Made by a program: the position numbers and the translations under genes. This document shows positions 1 to 8,600 of a stretch of DNA of 14,990 bases, piece by piece. This DNA is from Jimgerdemannia flammicorona (Eukaryota; Mucoromycota; Endogonomycetes; Endogonales; Endogonaceae): the NCBI GenBank assembly GCA_003990745.1, contig RBNI01003906.1, positions 1 through 14,990 of the forward strand, given 5' to 3'. Within the stretch, counting starts at the first letter, position 1, and each line of letters opens with the position of its first letter. The notes beneath the pieces were generated by a model. That model did not search any database. It saw only the letters and a list, made by a program, of their open reading frames with translations, and was not told the DNA's origin.

Positions 1-840
1 GGAGGAGGAGGAGGAGGAGGAGGAGGGGGGGGAGGAGGAGGAGGGAAAGGAGAAGAGAGAAGATGGCGAGTCGCAGAAGCAGCAAGCGCCAGCGCCACAA
101 ATATCAGGATACACGTGGCGCACGGACCTCGCCAAGACGGAGAAGCATTGGACTGGTAAGCGGTCGGTGGGTTCGGGAGCACTTTCGGTTTGTTCCGTGG
201 TTAGTTGCGCGGTTCCCGGCTTCCGATTCCATCTCGACCACGTCGGACTAGTTAAATGGCACTTTCATCACATCCACAGAGTGGTTCACGGGCATGTCCA
301 ATAAGTTCCTGAGTGCGCGGACGGCCAAATTGTTAATCCTTGCCGGTGCGTCTTATTGTCTTGTTACCATTATAACGTCGCGTGAGGAGATAATGCTACT
401 CTGACGACACGTATCTTATGTCCATCAGGCACAGATCGTCTGGACAAACCGCTGACTATCGGCCAGATGCAAGGTACGTCGTCCTATTGATCCCGCGAGG
501 TATCATCACGCATGCTCACTCAACCGAACCACGAGCGTTTGCACATTGAGTCGGACCAACCCCCTCTTTCGCACCCCAACTAATTCATCCCACAGGCAAA
601 TTTCAGATGCAGATTTTCCCCGAATGCGGCCACGCCGTGCAAGAAGACGCGCCCGATCGCATGGCAGTCGCGCTTATCGAGTTTTGGAGGCGGAACGAAA
701 GCATCAACCTGCCCATGCGGAGGGTTCCGCCGAAGCCCAAGGTCGCATCGGTGGCGGGGGTGCCGCGGGCAGCGGAAAAAGGAAGGGAAGAGGAAAGTGC
801 GGAGACGGGGGTGGAGAAGGGTGGTGAGGAGGCGCGATAG
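1..840 (+). CDS. PPE1: Protein phosphatase methylesterase 1, C-terminal part (5' end outside window)
   Basis: This alpha/beta-hydrolase removes the methyl ester from the C-terminal leucine of the PP2A catalytic subunit. I read four exons: <1-155, 280-345, 429-473 and 596-840, with GT-AG introns of 124, 83 and 122 bp. All three introns fall after the first base of a codon. The spliced product contains GYTWRTDLAKTEKHW, then EWFTGMSNKFLSARTAKLL, ILAGTDRLDKPLTIGQMQG, and KFQMQIFPECGHAVQEDAP. These match the conserved end of the family. The His of GHAVQED (codon 631-633) fits the catalytic His of the Ser-Asp-His triad; the Ser and Asp lie upstream of the window. The first ~20 codons in view are a Glu/Gly-rich insert encoded by a GAG microsatellite, in the place where fungal PPE1 proteins often carry an acidic insert. 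The tail after the RRNES segment is low-complexity and charged. CpG is frequent and no frame is broken, unlike everything to its right, so I take this as a live host gene. The exon joins are inferred from family similarity and splice sites. Confidence 0.93.
2..46 (+). repeat. GAG trinucleotide microsatellite in PPE1 coding sequence
   Basis: About fifteen GAG/GGG/GGA triplets in the PPE1 reading frame encode a run of Glu with a few Gly. The tract begins at or before the window edge, so its full length is unknown. Such tracts vary in length between strains. Confidence 0.85.
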
Positions 841-1560
841 GGTGGGGAGTGGTGGAGGAAAGGGTTGTGTTGCGGGCGTGAATGGTGACGAAAAATGTGT
901 GATTCGGACGAGCGGTTTTAATCTTGTTTTATTTTAATGGGCTCGGCATGAGATGGTTGGCGAGGAGCGATAAGAGCTTAAGGCGAATACCAAAGAATTG
1001 ATCATCAGAGGCCCAGAGGCAACCCTCATACGGGGTTGGTTTGCCGGAGCCGCTAATTAACAATGGTGCGGTGCGGAAGAATGGAGGTTGAATTGTGTAG
1101 ACCCCTTTTTAACGTGTCTCTCCGTCTTGTGTTCACCATTTCACCCGTTCATTAATACTCGCATAGTTTACCTGACTATCCCTTGGCACAACGACCAAAA
1201 GCGTACACTCAATTAATGGAATTATGAATTATGCCCGTGCCTTTGTGCTCGACAGAAAAAGGCCTTCAAGATAGTATATTTACAAGAGAGCCTTTTGTGC
1301 TGAAAGGTGTTTACTTGATAAAGACTTCGACTACAGTCGCCTAGTAGTCACGAAAGTTGCTGAAATATAATTAAATAAGGATCTACATTTGCACTATTCA
1401 CAGTATCATTAACTAATTGTCTGGAGCGAAGCGGAGGACACTTAATGTTCAGTAGATCCAATTTGATGTGTGACTGTTTTTTCTGTCTGTCACCCAACAT
1501 TGTTTTACGCGACAATAATTTTTGAAAATAAATAAACTAAAATGAACCATCAATCCATGA
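841..1560. other. PPE1 3' flank and intergenic DNA, no gene seen
   Basis: No reading frame with recognisable content. Composition falls from CpG-containing GC-rich DNA near the PPE1 stop to AT-rich DNA by about 1200. The PPE1 3' UTR and polyadenylation site should lie in the first few hundred bases, but I see no decisive AATAAA there. A near-palindrome with TGTC/GACA ends and a GGAGCGAAGCGGAGG core lies at 1418-1440, function unknown. An AAATAAATAAAC stretch is at about 1528-1539, shortly before the next ORF. Confidence 0.5.
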
Positions 1561-1563
1561 CAT

Positions 1564-1902
1564 ATGGCCACACTTCAGAAGCATAAGAGCAGAGAGAATG
1601 AGACCCCCGAGCAACGTGAAGAGCATCTCATCTACAAACATAAAAAAAAACACCAGAAAAGGGCTGAAACTGCTGAAACTGCTAATCAATGTAAGAAGTG
1701 CCTCAGATGTGATCATGAACAACAAAGCCAGAGAAGAGAGGCGGAAACTGCTGATCAACATAAGAAGTGCCTCACCCATGATAATGAACTACATCAGAAA
1801 AGATATGTGGAAACTACTGAGCATATATATGAAAGGCACATTTTGAAGATAACAGATAAGCATCTTAACTATGAGGGTTATTATAATTGTAATATAGATA
1901 AA

Positions 1903-1935
<33 letters not shown>

Positions 1936-2023
1936 ATAATTGTAATATAGAGTATGCAGGAATACTCCCTGAAGAAGACTGAGAGCTTTTGCAGAAATTT
2001 CACAAAGAGATGAACAAGCTCAA
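1564..2023 (+). pseudogene. Fragment of a protein with ~23-aa STPR-like repeats, probably Helitron-derived
   Basis: The frame opens at ATG 1564 and is dominated by degenerate repeats of 22-23 residues that begin near an E-T pair: ETPEQREEHL..., ETANQCKKCL..., ETADQHKKCL..., ETTEHIYERH.... Length and charge resemble the score-and-three-amino-acid peptide repeats (STPR), which bind DNA in FMBP-1 and also occur N-terminal in proteins of fungal Helitrons. The Lys run near the end of the open frame is an artefact of the poly(A) insertion at 1899-1935. If the insert and one copy of its duplication are ignored, the frame goes on as YAGILPEED, a TGA at 1980-1982 (CGA to TGA would explain it), then LLQKFHKEMNKL. 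It then stops at 2023, where an LTR begins. FHKEMxxL-like strings precede a Cys-rich motif in Helitron-associated proteins as I recall them. The Helitron link is inference. No Rep or helicase domain and no Helitron terminus is visible. Confidence 0.5.
1883..1951 (+). mobile_element. Poly(A)-only retro-insertion with 16-bp target-site duplication
   Basis: ATAATTGTAATATAGA occurs at 1883-1898 and again, identical, at 1936-1951. Between them lie 37 bases that are nearly all A, including an uninterrupted run of 29 A at 1905-1933. A long exact duplication around a poly(A) tract is what target-primed reverse transcription leaves when only the tail of a LINE or mRNA is copied. Removing the insert restores a sensible reading frame in the host ORF, which supports a real insertion. 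Replication slippage of an A-rich tract is the alternative, but it would not easily copy 16 non-repetitive bases. Confidence 0.6.
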
Positions 2024-2088
2024 TGTAATAGAGTGAACAGGCGAGACGCGACATACGAACGAGCGAACAGACGAGACGCGACGAGCGA

Positions 2089-2115
2089 TCACGTGACCCC
2101 GGCGATGACGTCATC
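2089..2115. promoter_or_regulatory. E-box-like and CRE-like palindromes in LTR U3
   Basis: TCACGTGA at 2089-2096 contains the bHLH site CACGTG. GATGACGTCATC at 2104-2115 contains the ATF/CREB consensus TGACGTCA. Both are perfect palindromes about 230 bp upstream of the LTR TATA box, where U3 activator sites are usual. The matching part of the right-end LTR (13977-14002) has GTGACCCC and ATGACATCA, so the second palindrome is degraded there. Confidence 0.45.
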
Positions 2116-2330
2116 ACGATCGAGCGCGACATACGATATCCCAGCTTATCCCTAGTAATCGGTGCTGCAGTAACCAGTGCAGCAGCAATGCTGATCATTG
2201 TTTAGCAATTGAGGTCCTGATCACAAAGTGTTTTTTGCCACAAACCATCTGACAAAGGTCATGATCACAAACCTCACTATAGTTACCAAATTAGTCACTT
2301 ATACTTAGTCAGAAATCGCGGACCAACTTG

Positions 2331-2338
2331 TATAAATA
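2331..2338 (+). promoter_or_regulatory. TATA box of LTR element 1
   Basis: TATAAATA lies 307 bp into the LTR. It is embedded in TTGTATAAATACCC, which recurs exactly at 14976-14989. An AAATAAAG polyadenylation-like signal follows at about 2357-2364, so the U3/R border probably falls just after the TATA box. Confidence 0.55.
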
Positions 2339-2766
2339 CCCCCCAGTTTCCATCCAAAATAAAGCAGTTTTAGTTCAGTCCTTGATACAAGAATCAAGTC
2401 CCCCCCACACACACACATTCCCTTGAGTCTTAGTAATGACATCTAAGTGACTCTAATGTTTCTGACTAAACTTCAGAAGCCTAGCTAACTTCTGTCAGAA
2501 CTGAGACCAGTATATAAATCACAAAGACTTAAGTAAACTCATTGAATCTGAATTCTAAGGCAAATTCAGTCTGTGCATAGCAAAGAACAAGTCCCTTACA
2601 ACTAAGGTTGATAAGAAGGACACTGCTACTACAACTACTTTTAAGTAAGTACTTTCTCAAACTGAAGACTTCTTGGTATATATTATATACTAAGTCTCTA
2701 AGTAATACCTTATTTCCCTAAGTTTCCAAAGGATAAGAGAGGGATAGAAATAGAGTTATTACAACT

Positions 2767-2777
2767 TGGTAGTAGTG
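2767..2777 (+). other. Putative primer-binding site, element 1
   Basis: TGGTAGTAGTG follows the LTR end after a short spacer. The same context, AACTTGGTAG(C/T)AGTG, appears at 13164-13178 beside the other gag-like frame. TGGTA is the complement of a tRNA 3' end (TACCA) and is usual for LTR elements primed by initiator tRNA-Met. The later bases do not match a tRNA that I can name. The T in GTAGT may come from C-to-T decay, since the other copy has GTAGC. Confidence 0.45.
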
Positions 2778-2780
2778 GAA

Positions 2781-3503
2781 TTACTGAGCCAAAAAGACAT
2801 TAAGAACATACTCTTGAGAATTTAGAATAAGACCAACCTTAGACAGGAGTAACTCCCAAAACTAACTGTAGATTCTCTAAGAACAAACCCTCAAACCAGA
2901 GCCAGACAAACCATTGTAATTAAGACCAGATAGTATCAAAAAAACTACTAATATAGAAATCTGCTAGCTTATAATTGATTAAGCATATAAAGATCTATAC
3001 CAGGCCTTTAGGACTTTTCACCCAGGTCTTAGGAACTCAGTCAGCCACTGTAGGTTCTACAGACTCCTCCACATATTAGAACCACTAGGACTCCAGAATC
3101 TACTACTGCAGTCACTTAGAAATTTCTAGATATTATCTTACTCTCTATAGCTAAAGAAGTAGCCATTGAGTAAATTACACCTAACAGATATCATCAGACT
3201 CCTACCAGAACCTCACTCTACTACAAGCTAGTTGTTTACTATATCTCTGTCATAATAAGATATGAGAACAAATAAGCAGACCATCTATTCTCTACTGCTG
3301 AATAAGAAGCAGACCCATCTATCTAGCCAGAATCAGATATTCTCTTTAAAGGACCAAGTCAGTATGAGGACACACTATCTCATTAGAGAAGAGAGTCAGA
3401 TGAAGACTCTGTAAGTTACCAGTTTGATGATAGCCAACAAGAAACAGCAGATCTAGGAATTTACCAAGGACCACTGATTAAGAAGATCAGACTCCAGAAC
3501 TAA
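2781..3503 (+). pseudogene. Decayed gag-like frame of LTR element 1
   Basis: One + frame can be followed for about 240 codons from just after the primer-binding-like site, broken by roughly fourteen stops, nearly all TAG or TAA. The upstream part is badly eroded. The last ~130 codons read well, for example HIRTTRTPESTTAVT, KFLDIILLSIAKEVAIE and DEDSVSYQFDDSQQETADL, ending in an acidic, Ser/Gln-rich tail. Position right after LTR and primer site suggests gag. I recognise no zinc knuckle and no specific family. CpG is absent. Confidence 0.4.
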
Positions 3504-4055
3504 TCTAATTATCTATATAGAGATTTGGTTTACCCTCTCTTATAGGACTCTTTGATATAATCTCTGGGAATCAAGTAATTCCAAGTCATATAACACTATA
3601 ATCCCACTAAGTAGAACAATCTTCAGGAGAATCTACCCCTACAGGACCACCACTAATAGTCAATATAATGATAAATATCAATATTATAGTACTGATTACC
3701 TAGCTAGCTATACTAGTAGGGATAGTAGGATAAATTACTAAACAGAACAAACTAACCAAGACTCTGTAAATCTCTACATTTAGTGAAAAAAACAGCTATA
3801 TCAAAATCTTTATCAATGTAGTTGATATACAGTGATAATCAAAAGTATATCAATATTTGGTTATTATTAATATTTTAATTATATTATATCTCCAATCTAA
3901 ATTCTATTTAACCAAAATTTTAAACATTAATAAAATAGCCTTTAAACTTTTGAATAGTATGTGTTTTATTATATTTAGATAATTATGGACATTAATATAA
4001 CCATTTTAAGTTAAATTGTCCATTGGTACTATTTTGACCCTTCTTAGTATATAGA
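3504..4055. other. AT-rich decayed DNA, nothing recognisable
   Basis: The first ~270 bases probably still belong to LTR element 1, with similar composition but no followable frame. From about 3780 the sequence becomes extremely AT-rich, with stops in all frames and no CpG. I find no pol motifs, no second LTR and no RNA gene. Confidence 0.4.
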
Positions 4056-4175
4056 TTTTTTTTTTTTTTTTTTTTTTTACACATTTTTCATGCTTTTTAT
4101 ATTCAAATTTTTTCCTTTTTTTTTTTTTTTTTTGATGTACACATTTTGCATGCTATTAATATCCAAATTTTTGCC
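4056..4175. repeat. 60-bp diverged tandem duplication, each copy led by a poly(T) run
   Basis: A run of 23 T (4056-4078) is followed by TACACATTTTTCATGC and an AT-rich tail to about 4115. A run of 18 T (4116-4133) is then followed by a similar copy from 4138 (TACACATTTTGCATGC...). The offset is 60 bp. The T runs could be the poly(A) tails of minus-strand retro-insertions, but no element sequence is attached, so a simple tandem duplication is the safer reading. Confidence 0.5.
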
Positions 4176-4235
4176 ATTATTGTTTCAGACATTCTTTACA
4201 ACTCTACAATGTTTTTGTGTAATATCAATTTAGTT

Positions 4236-4392
4236 TCATTGTTCTGATTTCCAAATTAGACCACTTAATGTTTTTCTCAATAACTTAGTCAATTTTGATG
4301 ATCCTGATGCTATTGGAAAGTTATTCTCAAGAGTTTTTCAAAGATACTAAGGACATTAAAATTGGATGAAAATTTACTGAGTTATCAAGGAA
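4236..4392 (+). repeat. Old relic homologous to an arm of the MITE at 9786-10334
   Basis: This stretch follows the left MITE arm (about 9875-10047) base for base with many substitutions and a ~13-bp gap. Shared blocks include GATTTCCAAATTAGAC, a TTGATGATC segment, GATAC(C/T)AAG(A/G)ACATT and GAGTTAT(G/C)AAGGAAA. Its CpGs are gone while the younger copy keeps them. It stops exactly where the LINE starts. Either the LINE inserted at the inner edge of this arm, or the homologous unit naturally ends there. Confidence 0.6.
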
Positions 4393-4939
4393 AATGTCAG
4401 GATTGCCTACTCTTACTCTTCTTATCAGGTGAGGTCTGACTTCTCAAAACAGAGTAGTAGAGAATTTGGTGATGAGAGGGGCCCAGCATGTGTAGTTTGG
4501 AGTTCCTGAGGTGGTGATTGGGGGACAAGTAGTGGCAGTTGGAGAGGAGGAATTGGTAGATATCCCGGAGGTGTGAGATAAGTCTGCAAGTGCCAGAGCT
4601 GATACCATGATGTTGGATGAAGGGAGACCAGCAACTCCTGGGAGGAAAGAGGTGGGGAACCTGCTTTGGATGTATAAGATAATGAATAACCTGATAGCTG
4701 AAGAGTTGGGGAAGGTAGACTTGAGAGTAATGAGTGATGAGCATTGGGTACAGATCCTGCAAGAGGATAGCATAGAGCTGGCATTGAAGGCAGAAATCCT
4801 TGTAGTGTATCTTGAGAAGAAAGGATATGAGGTGGATAAGGTACAGGAGGCTGAGCTGGCAGAAATTGCTAGTGAGAGGGCTAAGTACTGTTGGGACAAG
4901 TGCCATAGATTGTAGCTCTGGTAGGAGGCCTGTCTGGAG

Positions 4940-5461
4940 GGGGGGTTGTGTACAGACATCTGAATATTGGCTAGGAGAGTGTGAAGTGTTGGGGGATTTC
5001 TGGCAGGCAATTGGGGAACGCTTGGGGGTACGGCGTAGGAGAGATGAAGTACGAGGGAGGTGGGAGGACTTGAGGGACAGATTGGTAGGGGGGATAGGGA
5101 AGGAGTAGATTACTTTGGGCTGGGCGTTGGCTATTTGGGTAGGACTGGCCAGTCACTGGCTATTTGTTTTTGAGGAGGGCAGCAGACAGGGCTTGGGGGA
5201 CTGGTTGTTGCAGTGGCATAGGCTTATGGAAGACACCTTAACAGGCTGGTGGCTTGGTTGGGGGCTGCAGGGTGGTCGGAGATACCGCTTAGTGGAGAAA
5301 ATTTGTGGACAGAGTGGAGGGAGAATTGGTATAGTGGGCAAAAGGGTGATTTTTATTCATGAGGAGGTGGGGAGGGACCCCCCTATAAGGATTGGGTAGT
5401 GGGTGGTGAAGATGTATACTTATTTATAGACTGGTAATAAAGGCGGAGTCCAAGTGACTAT

Positions 5462-5488
<27 letters not shown>
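4940..5488 (+). mobile_element. 5'-truncated younger copy of the same LINE, nested in ORF1
   Basis: GAGGCCTGTCTGGAG stands at 4925-4939 and again, identical, at 5489-5503, directly after a 27-A tail. The 549 bp between them align end to end with the last ~550 bp of the host LINE (about 8880-9428), including the 3' UTR and the terminal CAAGTGACTAT before the A run. This is a textbook target-primed insertion of a 3' fragment. It keeps eight CpG dinucleotides where the host copy has none in the same stretch, so it is the younger of the two. Confidence 0.93.
4941..5399 (+). pseudogene. ORF2 C-terminus carried by the nested LINE fragment
   Basis: One frame covers the fragment from its 5' end to a TAG at 5397-5399, about 152 codons. 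It has a single internal stop, TAG at 5106-5108. Readable parts are EYWLGECEVLGDFWQAIGE, then after the stop ITLGWALAIWVGLASHW and GWWLGWGLQGGRRYRLVEK. The host element has the same protein end with more damage. The domain is the extreme C-terminus of LINE ORF2, beyond the reverse transcriptase, and I cannot assign it a function. Confidence 0.75.
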
Positions 5489-5492
<4 letters not shown>

Positions 5493-5678
5493 CCTGTCTG
5501 GAGTACCATAAGGAGTTTGAGGAGAAGGCAGATGGGGAGATAAATGAGCTATTGGCTGGACTGAAGGCTCAGAGAGCTGAAGAGGAAGAGGTGACTATGG
5601 AACATAATCTGGATATAGTACAAGAAGAGATGAACATAGAGCAGTAGAGATAGACTAGATAGTACACAGTATTTCATT

Positions 5679-8600
5679 ATGAATAGTATAACCAACATTT
5701 TCTCTTTGAATGTGAATGGTTTACAGGACACTTCTCAATATAGGAACATTTTTACTTGGCTGAAGGGATTGGAGGCCAATCTCTTCCTCTTATAGGATAT
5801 CAGGTGTGAGGATGATTTGGATAGGCTGAAATGGACAAAGGAATGGAGAGATGAGGTAGTTTAGAAGAGCAAGGTTGGGATTCTGGTCCAAAAAGATCAA
5901 GGGGAGGTACAGAAGGTGAGGAGCTGGGGGGATAGACTGGTCTGGAGAGAGTGGATACATATAGATTGAGAGCTAGTCACAGTGGGCTCCTGTTACCACT
6001 CTATAGTATAGAGTGAGTGTATGGATTGGGTGAAGGGTTTCTAAGAGAGTGGAGTCCTTGTGGAGGCCAGGATAGATGTGCTGGGTAGAGACTTCAATAT
6101 GGTCTGAGATATATTAGTGGATAGAACAGATGGTGGCAGGGAAGCTGAGAGTAGGAGTGGAGGGTTGGTAGTATAAGAGGATGTGGAAAGGCTGAGTGCT
6201 CTGATTGATGCTGGTAGGGAGTATTGGGGGGATCGAAGAGTATATATGTACTGAGTGGGGGGGCTGGGGACAAGGATTGACTAGATATTGACAGCCAGCT
6301 ACTGGGGATTGGATGTTTGGAAGTTGCTGGAAGTAGAATGGTACCCTTGGTCGGATCATTGGAGGCTGTTAGGGTTGGGACATTTTGGAGGAAGTAGGGA
6401 TGGACCTGGACATTGGTACCTCAATTCCTCATTATTAGATGATAGGGTCCAGTAGAATGTATGGACAGAAGATATTCAACTGAGAGTAAAGAGCTGGAGG
6501 CAGGAAGATGCTCCAGTTGGTGTTAGGTAGATGAGGATGAAAGCGATGGCCAAGGTTTACTAGAGTGAGACTGGTAGGGAGGCTAGGAAGCAGAAGAGAT
6601 GATGAGTGAGATGGGCTTCTATTAGACTGACCAGACTCTTGGAGGATTGGGCAGGGCTAACAATGGTGGTAGAGGGGAGAGAGGATTAGAGATTGATGAG
6701 GGCAAAAATAGAAGTTGGGGAATTACAGCAGGTGCTGAGGAATGAGGAGGAGGCAAGGGTGAAGAGCTTGGCAACACAGCTTCATTGGCAAGAGTTAGAG
6801 GAAGGGGAGAGACTCTCTAAGTATCTCATGAGGGCCCTTCAGGTGAGAAGGATATAGTAAAGATAGGAGGGGGTGGTTGACTCTGATGGTATACTGGTGC
6901 ATAGTATACAAGACATTCTTGATTCTCTAAAAGAGTATTGGAGTGGATTGTGGAGTAAGAAGGAGAGAGGAGTGGATGCTGCTGCCATTGATCAGGCATT
7001 GGAGGATTGGCACTCTCTTCGAGCAGATGAGCTGAATAACTTGGTATTGTCAGTTTGAGAAGAAGAGATCTACCAGGTTCTTGCTGCAACAACTCTAGGC
7101 ATGGTGCCTGGAGAGGATGGTCTACCCTGGGACTTCTGGAAGAAGATGGTGGGAGTTCTAGAATTTCTGAGTAAGATGATGATACTGTGTGATTTTATAT
7201 TGCAGACAGGAAGATGGGTTGGGGAACAGGATCTGGGGCTGGTGATACTGCTTTACAAGAACAAAGGAAGGTGAGAGGACTGGAAGAACTGGCAGTCAAT
7301 TATGTTACTGGACATGAACAAGAAGTTGGTGACTAAGGTAGTGATCACTAGGCTACAGAAGGTGGCCCAGCAAGTTCTGGGTATTGAGCAGAGGGGCTTT
7401 GTAGGAGGCAGGCTCATTAGGGATGGCACAGCTTAGGTATATAGCATTATTGAAGAGGCACAAGCCTGTGGACTAGATGGACAATTGGTCTTCTTGGATC
7501 AAGAGAAGGCTTATAACCAGATGCAGCGAGTCTGACTGGTGAAAGTATTAGATAGGACTGGGGTACTGCTACAGTTCCAGTCAGCAATGATCAGTCTACT
7601 GGAAAGGAGTAGGGCAGTGCTTATTTGTAATGGACATAGAGGAGTATTATTTCCCCTAGGTAGGGGAGTACCCCAGGGAGACCCACTATCTTCCATTCTA
7701 TATACTCTTTCCCTGAAGCTCCTAATGGACAGAATCAGGCAGAGAATAATAGAGCTCTCTATCTTTGGAATTGGGTGAAAAGTTGGAGCCTTTGCAGATA
7801 ATATAGTGGTTGGTCTGGGGTCTATTGTAGATATTGAGAAGCTCAAGAAGATAGTGGAGTGGTATGAGGAGTACTCTGGAGCTAAACTCAATTGGCACAA
7901 GTGTGAAATAATGGTGTTGAGCAATGGTCTGGTGGGGGGGGACATCATCAGAACAATTGTCCCTCCTGGTGAGGTAGTGCAGTACTTGGATATTCATTTA
8001 TTGATATATAGATTGATACTTTCTAGACTTTGGTGGGAGCAGAGGATTGGAATCTGGGGAGAGACCCTGTGGAGCTGGGGGGGTCACCATTTATCTCTGG
8101 TGGAGCATATCTTAATTTTGAATATCTATTGGCTACTGAAGTTATGATATCTGGCTTATCATCTGAACTTCCCAGCCTGAGTAGTAAAGTGACTGTTGAA
8201 GCTGGCCAAGGAGTGGATTTGGGCTGAAAGAAGGGGTCAGATCAGTTGGAAGGTCTTATCCTTACCAGTGGTAAGAGGAGAGCTTGGGCTAGTTGACTTT
8301 CCAAAGCAGCTTCATTGCTTGAGAGCATGGTGGTTGAAGAGAGCAGTGGAATTGAGAGGAGACAGTTGGGTTCCTCTACTATAGAAGGTCTGAGAGATGA
8401 GATCCTCACCAAGAGGCTCAACAGGCAATCTCCTATCATTAGTGGGGCTTTGGAAGACTGCACAGTTGAGATATAAAGGCTTTTGGTAGAGAGTAGTAGA
8501 GGGGGTACACCACATTGGAATTCATTAGTAGGGTAATGAAGGAGAGATGGCTTGAGATCCAGTGATATGGAGATAAGACTGAGTGCTGTTGGGAGGTACT

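Larger units (their letters stand above)
2024..2763 (+). mobile_element. LTR of a Ty3/gypsy-type retrotransposon, element 1
   Basis: The segment begins TGTAAT and ends ATTACA, a perfect 6-bp terminal inverted repeat of the TG...CA type. It starts inside the STPR-like reading frame and is followed three bases later by a primer-binding-like site, as expected of a 5' LTR. The first ~140 bases are CpG-rich and hold a 30-bp imperfect tandem repeat (2035-2064 and 2065-2094). A hairpin with 7-bp arms TGCTGCA/TGCAGCA lies at 2163-2184. A TATA box lies at 2331. The last 430 bases are AT-rich and almost free of CpG. No second copy of this LTR is present, so the ends rest on the terminal repeats and on context alone. 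Confidence 0.6.
4394..5647 (+). pseudogene. LINE ORF1, split by a nested LINE copy
   Basis: The frame runs 4394-4939 and resumes at 5504-5647. Codon ..CTG GAG at 4934-4939 continues in phase with TAC CAT AAG at 5504, about 229 codons in all once the insertion is set aside. Five stops interrupt it (TGA or TAG, each explicable as CGA or CAG decayed). The intact middle begins at ATG 4607 and includes GRKEVGNLLWMYKIMNNLI and an alpha-helical, Glu/Lys-rich stretch (LQEDSIELALKAEILVVYL). The last ~45 codons, beyond the insert, are a Glu-rich coiled-coil-like tail. By position this is the RNA-binding ORF1 protein. No zinc knuckle is visible. The ATG at 4394 lies on the element border and may not be the original start. 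Confidence 0.6.

Noticed and set aside
63..251. 62-aa ORF from ATG 63
   Set aside because: Wrong frame of the PPE1 exon. It reads through a GT-AG intron and the PPE1 frame has clear family similarity.
546..827. 93-aa ORF starting in the third PPE1 intron
   Set aside because: Arg-rich shadow of the last PPE1 exon in another frame.
2163..2184. Hairpin considered as a Helitron 3' end
   Set aside because: No CTRR terminus lies within the usual ~10-12 bases after the hairpin, and it sits inside the LTR.
4056..4133. Poly(T) runs as tails of minus-strand LINEs
   Set aside because: No LINE sequence follows either run, and the two runs belong to one 60-bp duplicated unit.
4397..5010. Long minus-strand ORFs over LINE ORF1 (169, 119 and 188 aa)
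   Set aside because: They lie antisense to ORF1 and cross the nested-insertion border at 4939/4940, so they cannot predate the insertion. Their Ser/Leu/Pro content is what the antisense of purine-rich coding DNA gives.
7511..7997. 145-aa and 91-aa minus-strand ORFs
   Set aside because: Antisense shadows of the reverse transcriptase motifs B and C.
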